Shown in pieces: positions 46,536-57,300 of a stretch of 64,000 bases of DNA. Under the pieces are notes generated by a model. It made no database searches. It was given only the letters and a program-made list of their open reading frames with translations, and was not told where the DNA came from. Position numbers and translations under genes: made by a program. How positions within the stretch are numbered: position 1 is the stretch's first letter; each line of letters opens with the position of its first letter. The DNA comes from Rostratula benghalensis (lineage: Eukaryota; Chordata; Aves; Charadriiformes; Rostratulidae). The stretch spans positions 558,001 to 622,000 of the forward strand of contig VXAI01000039.1 in NCBI GenBank assembly GCA_013399305.1. Direction: 5' to 3'.

Positions 46536-49500
46536 ATATTCTAGAATTTAAGCTCTTCTAAATGAAGGTCTCAAAGGAAAACCAACTTTCCACTGTTCAA
46601 AATTACTCTTTCGATTTTGTTAAGCATGAGGCATCACTCACTAGTTAACAGTAGTCAATTCTTTTCCCCTCTCCTCTTTTTATGTGGTCTCTAGGCACCT
46701 GACAGGCTTGTTTCTTTGGGAACTCATACATTATATACAAAGCTTCAACCTTAGGAAAATATTTGTGGTCCAAGTATAAATCTTTGTTGGGAGAAGGGGA
46801 GGGGGGAGAAGAAAAAAAAAAAAAAAAAAGGCCAATGAGCCAGCAATTATATTACTCCCAAGTACTCATTTTTCTGATTTTAATGCCATCCATTAGAAAA
46901 AGACTGTGCGCCAGGAGAGCAACGCACAAGCTGGATCCCACTCAGACCATGAAAACAACAGTCAATATTTGAGCAAACCACATGGAGATGCTTGTAAGGG
47001 CTGGGGGTGGGGGGGAAAGAAGTCCCTGAAGCAAGTCCAGTGCCCGCAGCACTCACCTCCCTTCGCTACACCTCTGGCAATTGGCAGCGTTTGCACACCT
47101 AGCATGGAATGTGCCATGTACCAGATGAAATTTCACCTGCATTTGCACTGACCATGCATGTTTAGCACAAAGAGCTACTCTCTGGTGTAAAATTACACCT
47201 GCAACATAACAGCTTTTAACTTAACCAGTGTTACGAGCAACTTCTAGAATAACCAAAAAGCACAGAGGAAAAAACACTTCCTTTGTTTGTTTTTCCATTT
47301 TGTTTTATTTATTTCATCATTTGGAGATCTTTGCAAAACAGTTGACATTTCCCTTTACATTGGGTTTCCTCTGTTTGTTTCTGATTGAGTAATCAAGGAG
47401 GAGAAGGTACACACAAACAACTGAAAAAAAAAAAAAAAAGAAGTAGATGAGAGAGCAAAGTCTGCAATCTGTCAAAGGGAGCCAGGATTCTCTTGCTCAA
47501 ACCAGTTCCTCAAACTGCCACATTTCAGTTTCATGGAGAACTGTCAAGACTGGTCATTCATGAGTGGATCAAATTAAATAAAGACACCGAAATAATCCCA
47601 TTTTGTTTGTGTTCCTGCACTCCACTGCACGCAGCTCCCTCTGGAGGCCTCTACCACTACGAATTTCTTCCTAAGAGCCCAGGTTTCATTGCACCGTTGG
47701 TCTTCCACACCTGCGGGTGGTCAGGCTGGATCAGGTTGGAGTCTACATCTCCCTGATGAGTAAGGGCTCTCCTAGGTAGGACCATGACTGAACCTTCTTC
47801 AGAAGAATATGTGGCTCGCCATTTCCTTGTCAGGTTGGTTCATCCAGAGGCAAGGTCTGAAGATATCCAGAGATGCCAAAATTTGCAGCTCACCTGGATT
47901 TCTAAAGCACCTCTCCTCTCCCCCAGGCACCTGAACAGCAGTCCAGTGTCAAGAACCTCATGGGCCAGCATGCGGTGAGGTCTCCTGAATGCTGTGTGGT
48001 AAATACAGGTTATTATTCACTGAAGTTTTCTCCACAAAGGAAGCTGGCAGCTTTCACCCCCAACCATGAACGCTCTTCCAGGAGGTATTTTCCCCCAAAG
48101 TCCTTCACTAGATGCCATTGGTAGCCTTCTGCTCCGATGGGCCATGACACAGGCTTTTTGCCAGGAGCTGTGCAGAGGTAGTGATGTGTCAGTCCTGCCT
48201 GTTGTCAGAGGTTTCACCAGTATGGCAACCTGAGGAGGGGAGGAGAGCTAGCCACAGGGCATGCCACCACAGAGAAACTGCCCGCACAGGCCACAAGCCA
48301 TCTGGCCCCAGGTATCTGGGCCAGAAAGCTATTGTGGGTAGGAAAAATTATATGTGACCATCAATGCTTCTGTGTTGCTCTCCAAGCAATGAACTTTTCT
48401 GTATTTTGTTTCTTTTTTTGGCCATTTACTGTGTTAGGGAAGAGCTTTTCAGAGGGGCTCAGCTGGGGATTAGCCAGCCGAGGCGAGGTCCCGCTACCTC
48501 CATGGAAGTGGTATTTCTGCATGGTGTCCTGGGCAGCAAATCCAGCATGAAGCTCACCCCTAGCACGCTTCACCCGGCTACGTGCTCCGTTTCTCATGGC
48601 TTACAGGCTGACCCAGATCCACCCTGGTAATACCAAGTGCTCCACCAGACTCCTGTGCTTCTCTACGGGTGACGTTCAGGTCAGGCCAGCTGTCCAACGA
48701 TCGCACCGCAGGTCCAATATACTTCTGCTGCCTCCGGGAAGCCTTTCAAAGTCATAGCTGAGTGTGAGGCTCAGTCACCTTGTATTCCTCTGCACATTTT
48801 ATAATGAGCACTGCTTAAGAAAATATAGACACATCTTGGTGCTCAAATTCGTTCCAGAAAATGACAGAGAAGCACTCTGCTCTCTCTTCTCTCCTTCTTA
48901 AGGTCTTTTTTTTTTTTTTTTTTTTTCCCTTTTCTCTTTTATAAGAGCAGGGCTTATTTGAGGACAAATTAAAAATAGCCTTGACAGTTACCAGTTACTC
49001 TGGGCTTTAATCTCCCATGTGACGTTGGATCATACGTGATAAGGAAATTCCTTCAGGCTCCAAATAAACCTATTGTCATTTAATCTCTAATGGGTTATTT
49101 TGAAATCCAAACAGAACGCATCTTTTGTGCGCTTGCACAGCAACAAAGATCACTCCAGATTTCCAAGAGCCCTAACAGAGGCTTAGAAGAACATGAAAAA
49201 GGACATGGGTAGCCAGAAGCAGGGCAGTGAGGAGCAGCAGGCTAGGCTGTCAAGGTGTGCAGGCATCAGCAGGGCATGGGATGGGGACCTTCCAGCTCCA
49301 TGGGGACAGCAGCCTGGGCTTCTGCCACTTCCCTTTCTCCACAAAAACACACCTGCAGCCAGGGGGTGCCTTTCCCAATGGATGCAAGCATCCCTGTGGT
49401 GTCCTGTCTGCTCCAGGCAGGCGAGGGGGACAGGGGTCAGCTCCGCATGGGCCATGTGCCCCCCGGCTCCCCTTGGCTGGCAGCTGGCATCCTCCTAGTT

Positions 49501-50881
49501 CCTGCCTAGTTCTCCTCTTCCCTTCAGCACTGCCGTGCCACCTCCTTTCCTCTACTGCCCTGACCCTTCAGGTGAGTGCTTGAAGTTTTTCCTTACTAAT
49601 AGCTACACTATAAGTTAAAGGGAAGCTTTCTTTTTCTTATGCAACAATGTCCTCTTCAACGAGCTGGAAATTTCATAAACAGTGCCTATATCTTTAATAG
49701 GAAACATTTACTTTCCTAAAGAAAAAAAAGCACTAGGCCAACAGTCACTTCTAAAAAAGGTTTATATAATTTACTGGCATTTCAAAGAGGTGGCCTCCCC
49801 AGTCCAAGAATGTGTGCATGTGGTACCCAACACAAAGTCCAGACAGAACAGGAGGTAAAAATTGCTGTCTTCTAACTCTCGGTTTTCACATTCATCTAAA
49901 GCAACAAATGTGACAGACCTTGACTTGTTCAGCCTGTGCAGTGCATCTATTTGAAATACACCTGCCTTTGTGTGAGCCTCTTGTGAACGGCTTCCCTGTA
50001 TCAACAAGGAGAGAAAACAGATACACTGACAAACACAGGCAGCTGCACAATGAAGGAAGAACACAACCACAGGGGTGCAAATTTAATCAACTGCCATTTA
50101 ATTCTACACAGTAAAAGTGTAACGTATTTAATACTAATACATTTAACACACCGAAGGAGAGAGGACTGCTAAACCCCCACAATTGTTACATATATGTATT
50201 TATATCTAAACAAAGGAAAATATACAGAAAAACACACATCATGCCTGACATTGCCAATATCCCGCCAGTGCTACACAGTTTCAACAATGAGCTTCCAGCA
50301 GCCCCACAAGCTTCATGCCCACAGGGTTCTGTAGATTGAGCTGCCCTGCAAGCCTAAAATTTTGTTTAATTGCCAAACTTCTCCTTAGAAATCATAAAGA
50401 AACATAAAAAACATCACCGTGTCATCACATTAAATAATAAAAAGCCCACGTAAAGCTTTACAGATACAGCTTTTGAGAAAGTCTAGCAATGATCAAATCC
50501 TCATCCGAAGAACACCTCGCAGGTATCCCAAACCACAGGATCCCTGCTGCTGAAAGCTCACCTACTCAACCAGGGGAGCACAACACAAATAGGATGGGCA
50601 TATACATAAATAAATCTGGTTATCAGCTTGCTTCTTGGAAGCATGTTAAATAGTATTATTCTTTCCCAACTTTATAATCTAACAATCAGGAACCTGGTCT
50701 AAGTTTATTTTCATAATCAATATAGAAATCTGAGTGAATACAGACACTTAAGTGTTTGTAAAGTGCAGTGAACATAAGGCAGGGTAGAAACCAGTAAAAT
50801 GGAGTTATTAAGACAGAAATATAACAAATGAAACACAGACTTGTTTTCTTAGTTTTGCTTTAAAGAGCTCCTGACCAAGAG
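46536..50881. other. intergenic region between HERC3 and the HERC5/6-like gene
   Basis: Short open frames only, none with recognisable motifs. Contains poly-A/T tracts (46811-46829, 47423-47439, 48907-48926). Part of the left side of 50881 is presumably 3' UTR of the HERC5/6-like gene. Confidence 0.65.
50704..50709 (-). terminator. candidate poly(A) signal of the HERC5/6-like gene
   Basis: TTTATT on the plus strand is AATAAA on the minus strand, about 170 nt after the stop codon. An ATTAAA variant at 49693-49698 is a further option. Chosen by position only. Confidence 0.35.
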
Positions 50882-51096
50882 CTAGGGCAAGAAAAAAGTT
50901 TCATTATGCTCAATGGCATAGAGCAGCTTTTCCTTGAGTATTCTTTTACTGCTGTATCTGGGGAGGACCAAAATGTGGTAGCAGGTATTTGCAGAAGGAT
51001 AGAACTCGTCTGGATTTTTTACTTTAGGATCTTCAATAATAAATGTAAAATTTTCCTGTATGTAGGCAGGGATTCGATCAGATCCTGTCAAAAAAG
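50882..51096 (-). CDS. HERC5/6-like terminal coding exon (HECT C-lobe)
   Basis: 215 nt from ttcag to the TAG stop. It encodes FLTGSDRIPAYIQENF, then SANTCYHILVLPRYSSKR and the C-terminal ETFFLP. The cysteine in NTCYH is in the catalytic position of HECT ligases, so this lobe looks functional. Confidence 0.95.
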
Positions 51097-54000
51097 CTGA
51101 AAGAAGGGGGAAAAAAGAGACAAAAACAAGTAGGCAAATTACAAGAAAAAATGAAAAGGACAATGTTATCAGAGGATGAAAAATCACAAGGGAAAATTAG
51201 TGTAAATATAAGGCTATTTCCATGTGCTAATTATTATGCTTTGTTGAATTTGCACCTGAATATAGCAAACTCTGTTGCTGATTCGTAACTGTAAGTGCTC
51301 TTTTACTTATGTAGACTTTGTGGATGAAAAAGGCCAGGCTAGGTTTGACCTTCTACATTTAAAAAGGATGAGCTGGCTTCTGCCATCCTTTGAGAAAGCT
51401 CAACTGCTTACATCAGCAGGGTCTGCTTACACACGTTTGAGGCCTCTGACCAACAACGGAAAACCACAGAAGTAAAGGGTAAAGTAATGGCAAGGTTCAA
51501 GGCAGTCAGATGTGCTCAGACAAGCCCCAAGGGATGTGAGAAGGGTCAGGATGGTGCTTGTGCAATTCTTTGTGTCACCACTTTGTGGCTTTCACCAGAA
51601 GATGGCGGTGGATGGGGGAAACATGTTGAAAAGCAGTTTGGAACTACAGTATTTTTCACATTCAAGCATCTTAAATGTGTGTGGGGGAGAGAAAAGGGTT
51701 ATGAAAAGTTTAAAATGTCTGATATATTACCAAGAAACTTTTTCTTTTTTTCTTCTGGGAGTTTGTGAAACACAGTCCAAAAGTTCCTGATGGTTTGATC
51801 TGAGATTCCATACTGTCTGTACATCACATTCTGTCAAAGAGATAAAAATAAAACTGGCCGGTTAATCCTCACTATTTCAATTTTTATTTAAAGCACCAAC
51901 AGTTTATCTGATAAATTTTGTAATCCTGCTCATAGATACTAAAATCCTCTTAACCTCTGGAATCTGCTTGTTCATTTGTTTTTCACAGATTCATGTGACG
52001 ATCCTTGATTTTTAGTCCCCTTTATTCTTGTGTCTGATATAGATGAGAAAGAGACTCAAAACAATGACACACATCACAAAAACAGAAAGTGTCTTGAGCT
52101 TCTGTTTTTGTCTTCATGACTTGTGCACTCAACAAAAGAACACATCAGAAAGAGTTTACACTCAGCAAACAGAGCAGAAGTACAGTGTGCTTGTATCCAA
52201 TACCTTTTCTAGAAGCTTCCAGTCATACTCTGTGTGTCCCTGTAGAACAATCTGGAGCTCTACAGGGAGAAGCATTTTCCAACTTCCAGCTGGGCAGCCT
52301 CTTAAAAACCCCTTCTTAAAATCCTCAAATGGCTTCTGTACTGATTCATTGAACACATAATTCACATACAAGTCAACAAATTCCTTCCTGCAAAGATATT
52401 TTGAATTAAACAAGCAATGCAGTAGGTGCTTTTTTAAAAAGGAGAATTATAGAGAACTTTATTCCATACGACCTGCTCTCCTGTAAAGACACTGTCTTTA
52501 CTGAGAGCAGTCATCACTGGCAATTATTTATTCACTGAATAAGCCAGGAGGATCATCACAAGTAAAAGAGAATGCTGGCCAACATGGATTAATTGTGATC
52601 ATCCTCCTTGTACTTCATGTGTACCCTCCAATGTAATCCTATCAAACACTTCACTGTTAAGAGGGAACCTAGCAGACCTAAATTGTGTAAATCCAGCAAA
52701 ACTCCCACTGAATGCCCATGAATTACCCTGAAATAAAAATAAATACTTGCACAGCTGCTAATGAGTAGTTTCACTCTTCTGTTTGTGATGGGGATTCATT
52801 TAGTGACATGGTATTTGCACAATCAATTTGATGTAAATTCTATACTTTAAGCTTCTTAAGCAGTGCTGTGGGTCCTCAGATCATCTGCATAACTCAGGCT
52901 ACAGAATTTCTCTCCATCCCCTGTACTGAGGTTAGAATCGACACAATACCATACTGGTAGATCACTCCTCCTCTGTCATATACAAGACACATTCTATACA
53001 CATAACTCAGCAGGAAACATTTTGCACATAAAATAACCTTTTAGAGGTGTACCCATGTCTGGATTTCCCAAAGAAGTTGTCTTCATTTCCCTGAAAATGT
53101 TGTTCAGAGATATTTCACACACTTGTTAGGAATTTCCCTGAAAAGGCCAGGATGTCCAAGGATCCCCTTCTGTTCCACCCGCTTGTACGAACTGCAACAT
53201 CTGACACATACACAGCACACACAGCAAGAACCAAAAGCATACAGCCTACTGGACCAAGTCCAACAGCATTATGCTGATGTTCAATATTTTCTCAGAGTAT
53301 ATGGGGATGGAGATAGATATTATATCCCATATGTTCAGAACAAGACAACAGGATGCAAAAAAGGAAAATAAGACTGACCTGTTATCCTTAGTGACAGGAA
53401 TGTTGGCACCATTTTTTTTAAGTTCAACAATGGAACCTTCTTCTTCTTCTATTGTCTATGCAAATAAACAAAACCATTGGATGCTGTATCTATATATGAC
53501 AGATATATATGTGCTACCTCTATGATTGTTGCTTTCTGTAGGGCCTGATGTAGCACCCTTACTACCTTGAGTTTACAGACAAGTTGTGTCATTGGCAGTG
53601 GGACATCATTTTGCCTGAGAATATGCATGGCATATCTGAATGGCATAATAATGTCTTACCGTGAAGTCCATGTCCAGGTTCTCAAGGACATGATCAGATT
53701 CTTCGTCCAAAATTCTCTGAAGTCTCCTTTCAAAAAACAAAGCAGAAAAAAAAAAATAAAAAAGAGAAGAAACATGACCATTCAATGCACTTTCAAATTC
53801 CACTGGAAAGTATCCTTCAACAAACAGTATTTAAATGCATATACACACAGAACACCTGTATTCACACAGAACCTTCCCATATGGCCCTAAACTGATCAGT
53901 ACACTTAGGTCCCACTGCTGCTATGAGCTGAGGGCCACAGCCTTGTTCTTCCAAATGTCATTTAGCAAGGCATTAAGTGTGGACCAGTGGAATGATCTGG

Positions 54001-54312
54001 TAGAACTGTTTTGGGGTGCATCTCTCAAAATATTGCAAGCAACCTGACATTTCAGTCCGTTTCAACAGACTCGGGTTCACGGGAGGGGGTTTTCATCTTC
54101 TTGGCAGTTTGTAAGACTTGTGTAGGAAGCTGGGCTTCAGGGGCCTAGCAGCTTTTATGGTGGTGGCAGCAACACCTCTTGCTGATATACCTTCCTGAAA
54201 TCTCCTTTTCCAGGGCGTGAAAACCCCACATACAGGTTCTTAGATTTGGCACAACCACAACATATGCTACTATTGGGCTTGTACACAAAATCATTGATAA
54301 CTGGTAAATCAG

Positions 54313-54343
<31 letters not shown>

Positions 54344-57300
54344 AAAAAACTACATTAGTAATTGAGTGCTTAGTTCTTCCAAGTCCAAACTACAGTTCAA
54401 ATTAGTTTTGAGTTATATGTTCACAGTGTGGACTTAAGTTCATGTGGAGCAGAAATCTGAGCCCTTCTAATCCACGGGGCTCAGCTTTTTATTTTGGCAA
54501 TACCAGCCTCTGTTCAGGTGCAACATCTGCGCCCTGGACAAGAACCACCTTGCAACTCTGGGGCTTTTAGCAGCTCTGCAATGGCAAACCTAGCTCTCAC
54601 AGGTACCCTGAATACAGCCTCAGGGATCAGGGATCTCCATGCCCATCATCAAGTGGGGAGCCCCCCCTCTAGCCATAGCTTCCCAGCTTGGCCTGGCTCG
54701 TACCAGCCGACGTCTGGCAACAGCTCCTTGAAGTCCTCCAGGGTGGGTGCCAGGCCCAGCAGCTTCTTGTAGAGAGCCTTGGGGAAGGGGAAGGACACCG
54801 TGCGCCCGTTATACAGGGCCATTCCGCACAGCGTCCCGATTCGGAAGAAGATATCATTGCAGCTCGACACCTGATTGAAAACAAACATATTTTTTTTTAA
54901 AAAAAAAAAAATACCTTTCCCTGGAGCAGACTCTCGACTTTCCCGACCCAGCCCCTTACCTGGCTGGGGAACCACGCTAGGCCGGAGGCGCGGAGGCGGA
55001 AAGCCCCACTGTTGGACCGGCAGAGGCTCCTGGTGGCGACGCTGAAGAGCTCCTGTAACGGCCCGCCTTCGTCCATTCCTTCTTCGCCCACGAACCACAC
55101 CTGCGAGTCCCGAAACACCCATAGAGACAGGGACACCGACACCGGGGCGGAGAGGGGAAAAACGGGGGGAGCAAAGCGGAACCATTGTGCTTCGGCCGCC
55201 GCGCAGCCCGGGGACCGTTGGCGAGAGGACCGGAAGCGGCTTCCGCCGCTTCCGGTCCTCTCGCCAACGGTCCCCGGGCTGCGCGGCGGCGGGAGCGGCC
55301 ATGTTGCGGGGCACCGCGGCGGTGTTGCGCCGTGCAGCGAGCAGCGGACAGGGCCCGGGCCAGGCACCGGGACAGGGCTCAGGCTCGGCGCGGCTGGAGC
55401 CGTCGTTGTTGCGTTTTTTGGTGTGCCCGCTGTCTAAGCGACCGCTGAGGTGAGCCCTTACCCCCCCCCACCCCACCCCCCTTCCCTTCCCGAGGGGCTG
55501 CCAAAGGGCAAACTCAGGTTATTCGCTCTTTTTTGGTTTGTTTTGGGTTGGGATTTTTTTTTTTTTTTTTTTAAATCATTGCCTGGCCAGGTATGACGAA
55601 GCTACCAATGAGCTCGTTAACGAGGAGCTGGGTATTGCCTACCCCGTCATCGACGGCATCCCGAACATGATCCCAGAGGCTGCCAGGACGACTCAGAAGA
55701 AGCCCTCAGCTGAGGGCTCAAAGCGGCCCTGAGGACCTACCGGCCGCAGCGGTGAAGTGGGGCCCATGGCCGGAGGAGGCATGCTCCCCTCCCTGCCCAC
55801 ACTGACTGTACTGGTTCCCCTCCTGTCGCTGGCAGGCTTGTTTTACTCGGCCAGCGTTGATGAAACCTTCCCCCAAGGCTGCACCAGCACAAACAGCTTA
55901 TGTTTCTACAGTCTCCTCCTCCCTGTCACAATACCTGTTTATGTGTTCTTCCATCTGTGGACCTGGATGGGGATTAAGCTTTTTAGGCACAACTAGTGCC
56001 ACGCATTTGCTAATTCCCAGGCTTCTCTAAAGCAATGCAGTTTATTTAATCTCATCAGGCATGCTGTTGATTTGAGGAGTTTTCTTCTGGCACTACTGAC
56101 TTCTGTAATTTTTCTAGTGGTATTTGGAACTGTATAAAATCTTTTGCAGCAGCCTATTACTTAATTACTGCTAAGGCAGATAAAGAGGAGGAACAAGAAG
56201 AAGAACTAATTCCTTCTAGTGTATCCCTTCAAGAGTGGTGTGTGTTTGTAGTAGCACTAAGGAAAATCTTCTGGGTGGTGATTGTTTTTACAAGGAATAA
56301 CTGTACCCTGTCTGGAATAACTGATCTTAAACAATAAGCAATGATAACTTTCAGCAATATGAATCTCCCTGAACTGCAAGCTTTGGGTTTGTTTATTTGT
56401 TTTGAACTGATGTCTCACTGTCAGAAGAACATAAAATAAATGAGGCTGATGTTTAATAACCAAGTGAGTTAAATGAAGACATTTACTTGGATGATACCCA
56501 TGCCTGTATGTCCAGAATTCTGTCTCCACACAGCGACAGCAACATTATAATCACCTTTCTCTTTCTCTTGCTGGTGCTATCCTTCCTTTCCCTTCCTTTC
56601 TCCATGACAGAAATGGCTTTTGTGGCTCTGTCACTTGCTGGTTTGTAATACTGGCTCCCCAGCCACCAGGTTTTAGAGCAACCTAGCCCAGAGTCTTCCA
56701 AAAGTCAGTCTAGCAGTAATAGTAATGGACTTTGCCAATTACCACTTTACTGAGCAATCCTATTACATTTCCCCAAAGCAGCCTCAGTGAATAGCATTGC
56801 CACCTGCATTTAACTTATGCCAACAAAGCTTGATGGCTCCCTGGAGTAAGAATGTAAGATACTGCCCTCCAGATTTACTCTGCATCCTCCAGGGAACATG
56901 TTTTATAATAATTCGATGAGTAGTTGTTTTGTTGTATGCTCAGGGAATACCAAAACCCGTCTACCAATACTTCAATAACACTGAAAACCAAAGAACACTG
57001 CAGCAATGTATTCAGACCTAATAAATGATACAATTTGGCATCTTACCTTTAACATCTTCCTAAAATGCGAGGTTTGTGTGGAATTTAAACAGGCCCACAG
57101 ATCTTGCAAAAGGTGCTGTCTATTGACTGCTAAAACCCACTGTTCAGGGCCTGTCAGCACTAAGGGTTCCTGAAGAGGGAAGTAGCAGTGTGTTAGCCGT
57201 GTGCTTCTCTTTTCTGAGTTGGGGGGGGGGGGGTTGTGACAAAAAGAAAAGAAAAAAAAAAGAAGCCACACTTACATTAGTGAAGGGGCTGGAGGATAGG

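Larger units (their letters stand above)
54950..55480. promoter_or_regulatory. PYURF: CpG island, PYURF/PIGY promoter
   Basis: A GC- and CpG-rich block of about 500 bp around the PYURF start, overlapping the HECT exon at 54960-55100 on the other strand. ETS-type cores CCGGAAG occur at 55230-55236 and, inverted, at 55249-55255 within the palindrome. No TATA box is evident. Confidence 0.8.

Noticed and set aside
54649..55476. 275-residue minus-strand open frame
   Set aside because: It covers two real HERC exons plus the intron and the CpG island; the exons use splice sites inside it. The same peptide appears on both strands because of the palindrome.
55757..55780. Extended PIGY start at GTG (55757)
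   Set aside because: Non-ATG start, and the extra residues are not part of the conserved protein, which begins at 55781.
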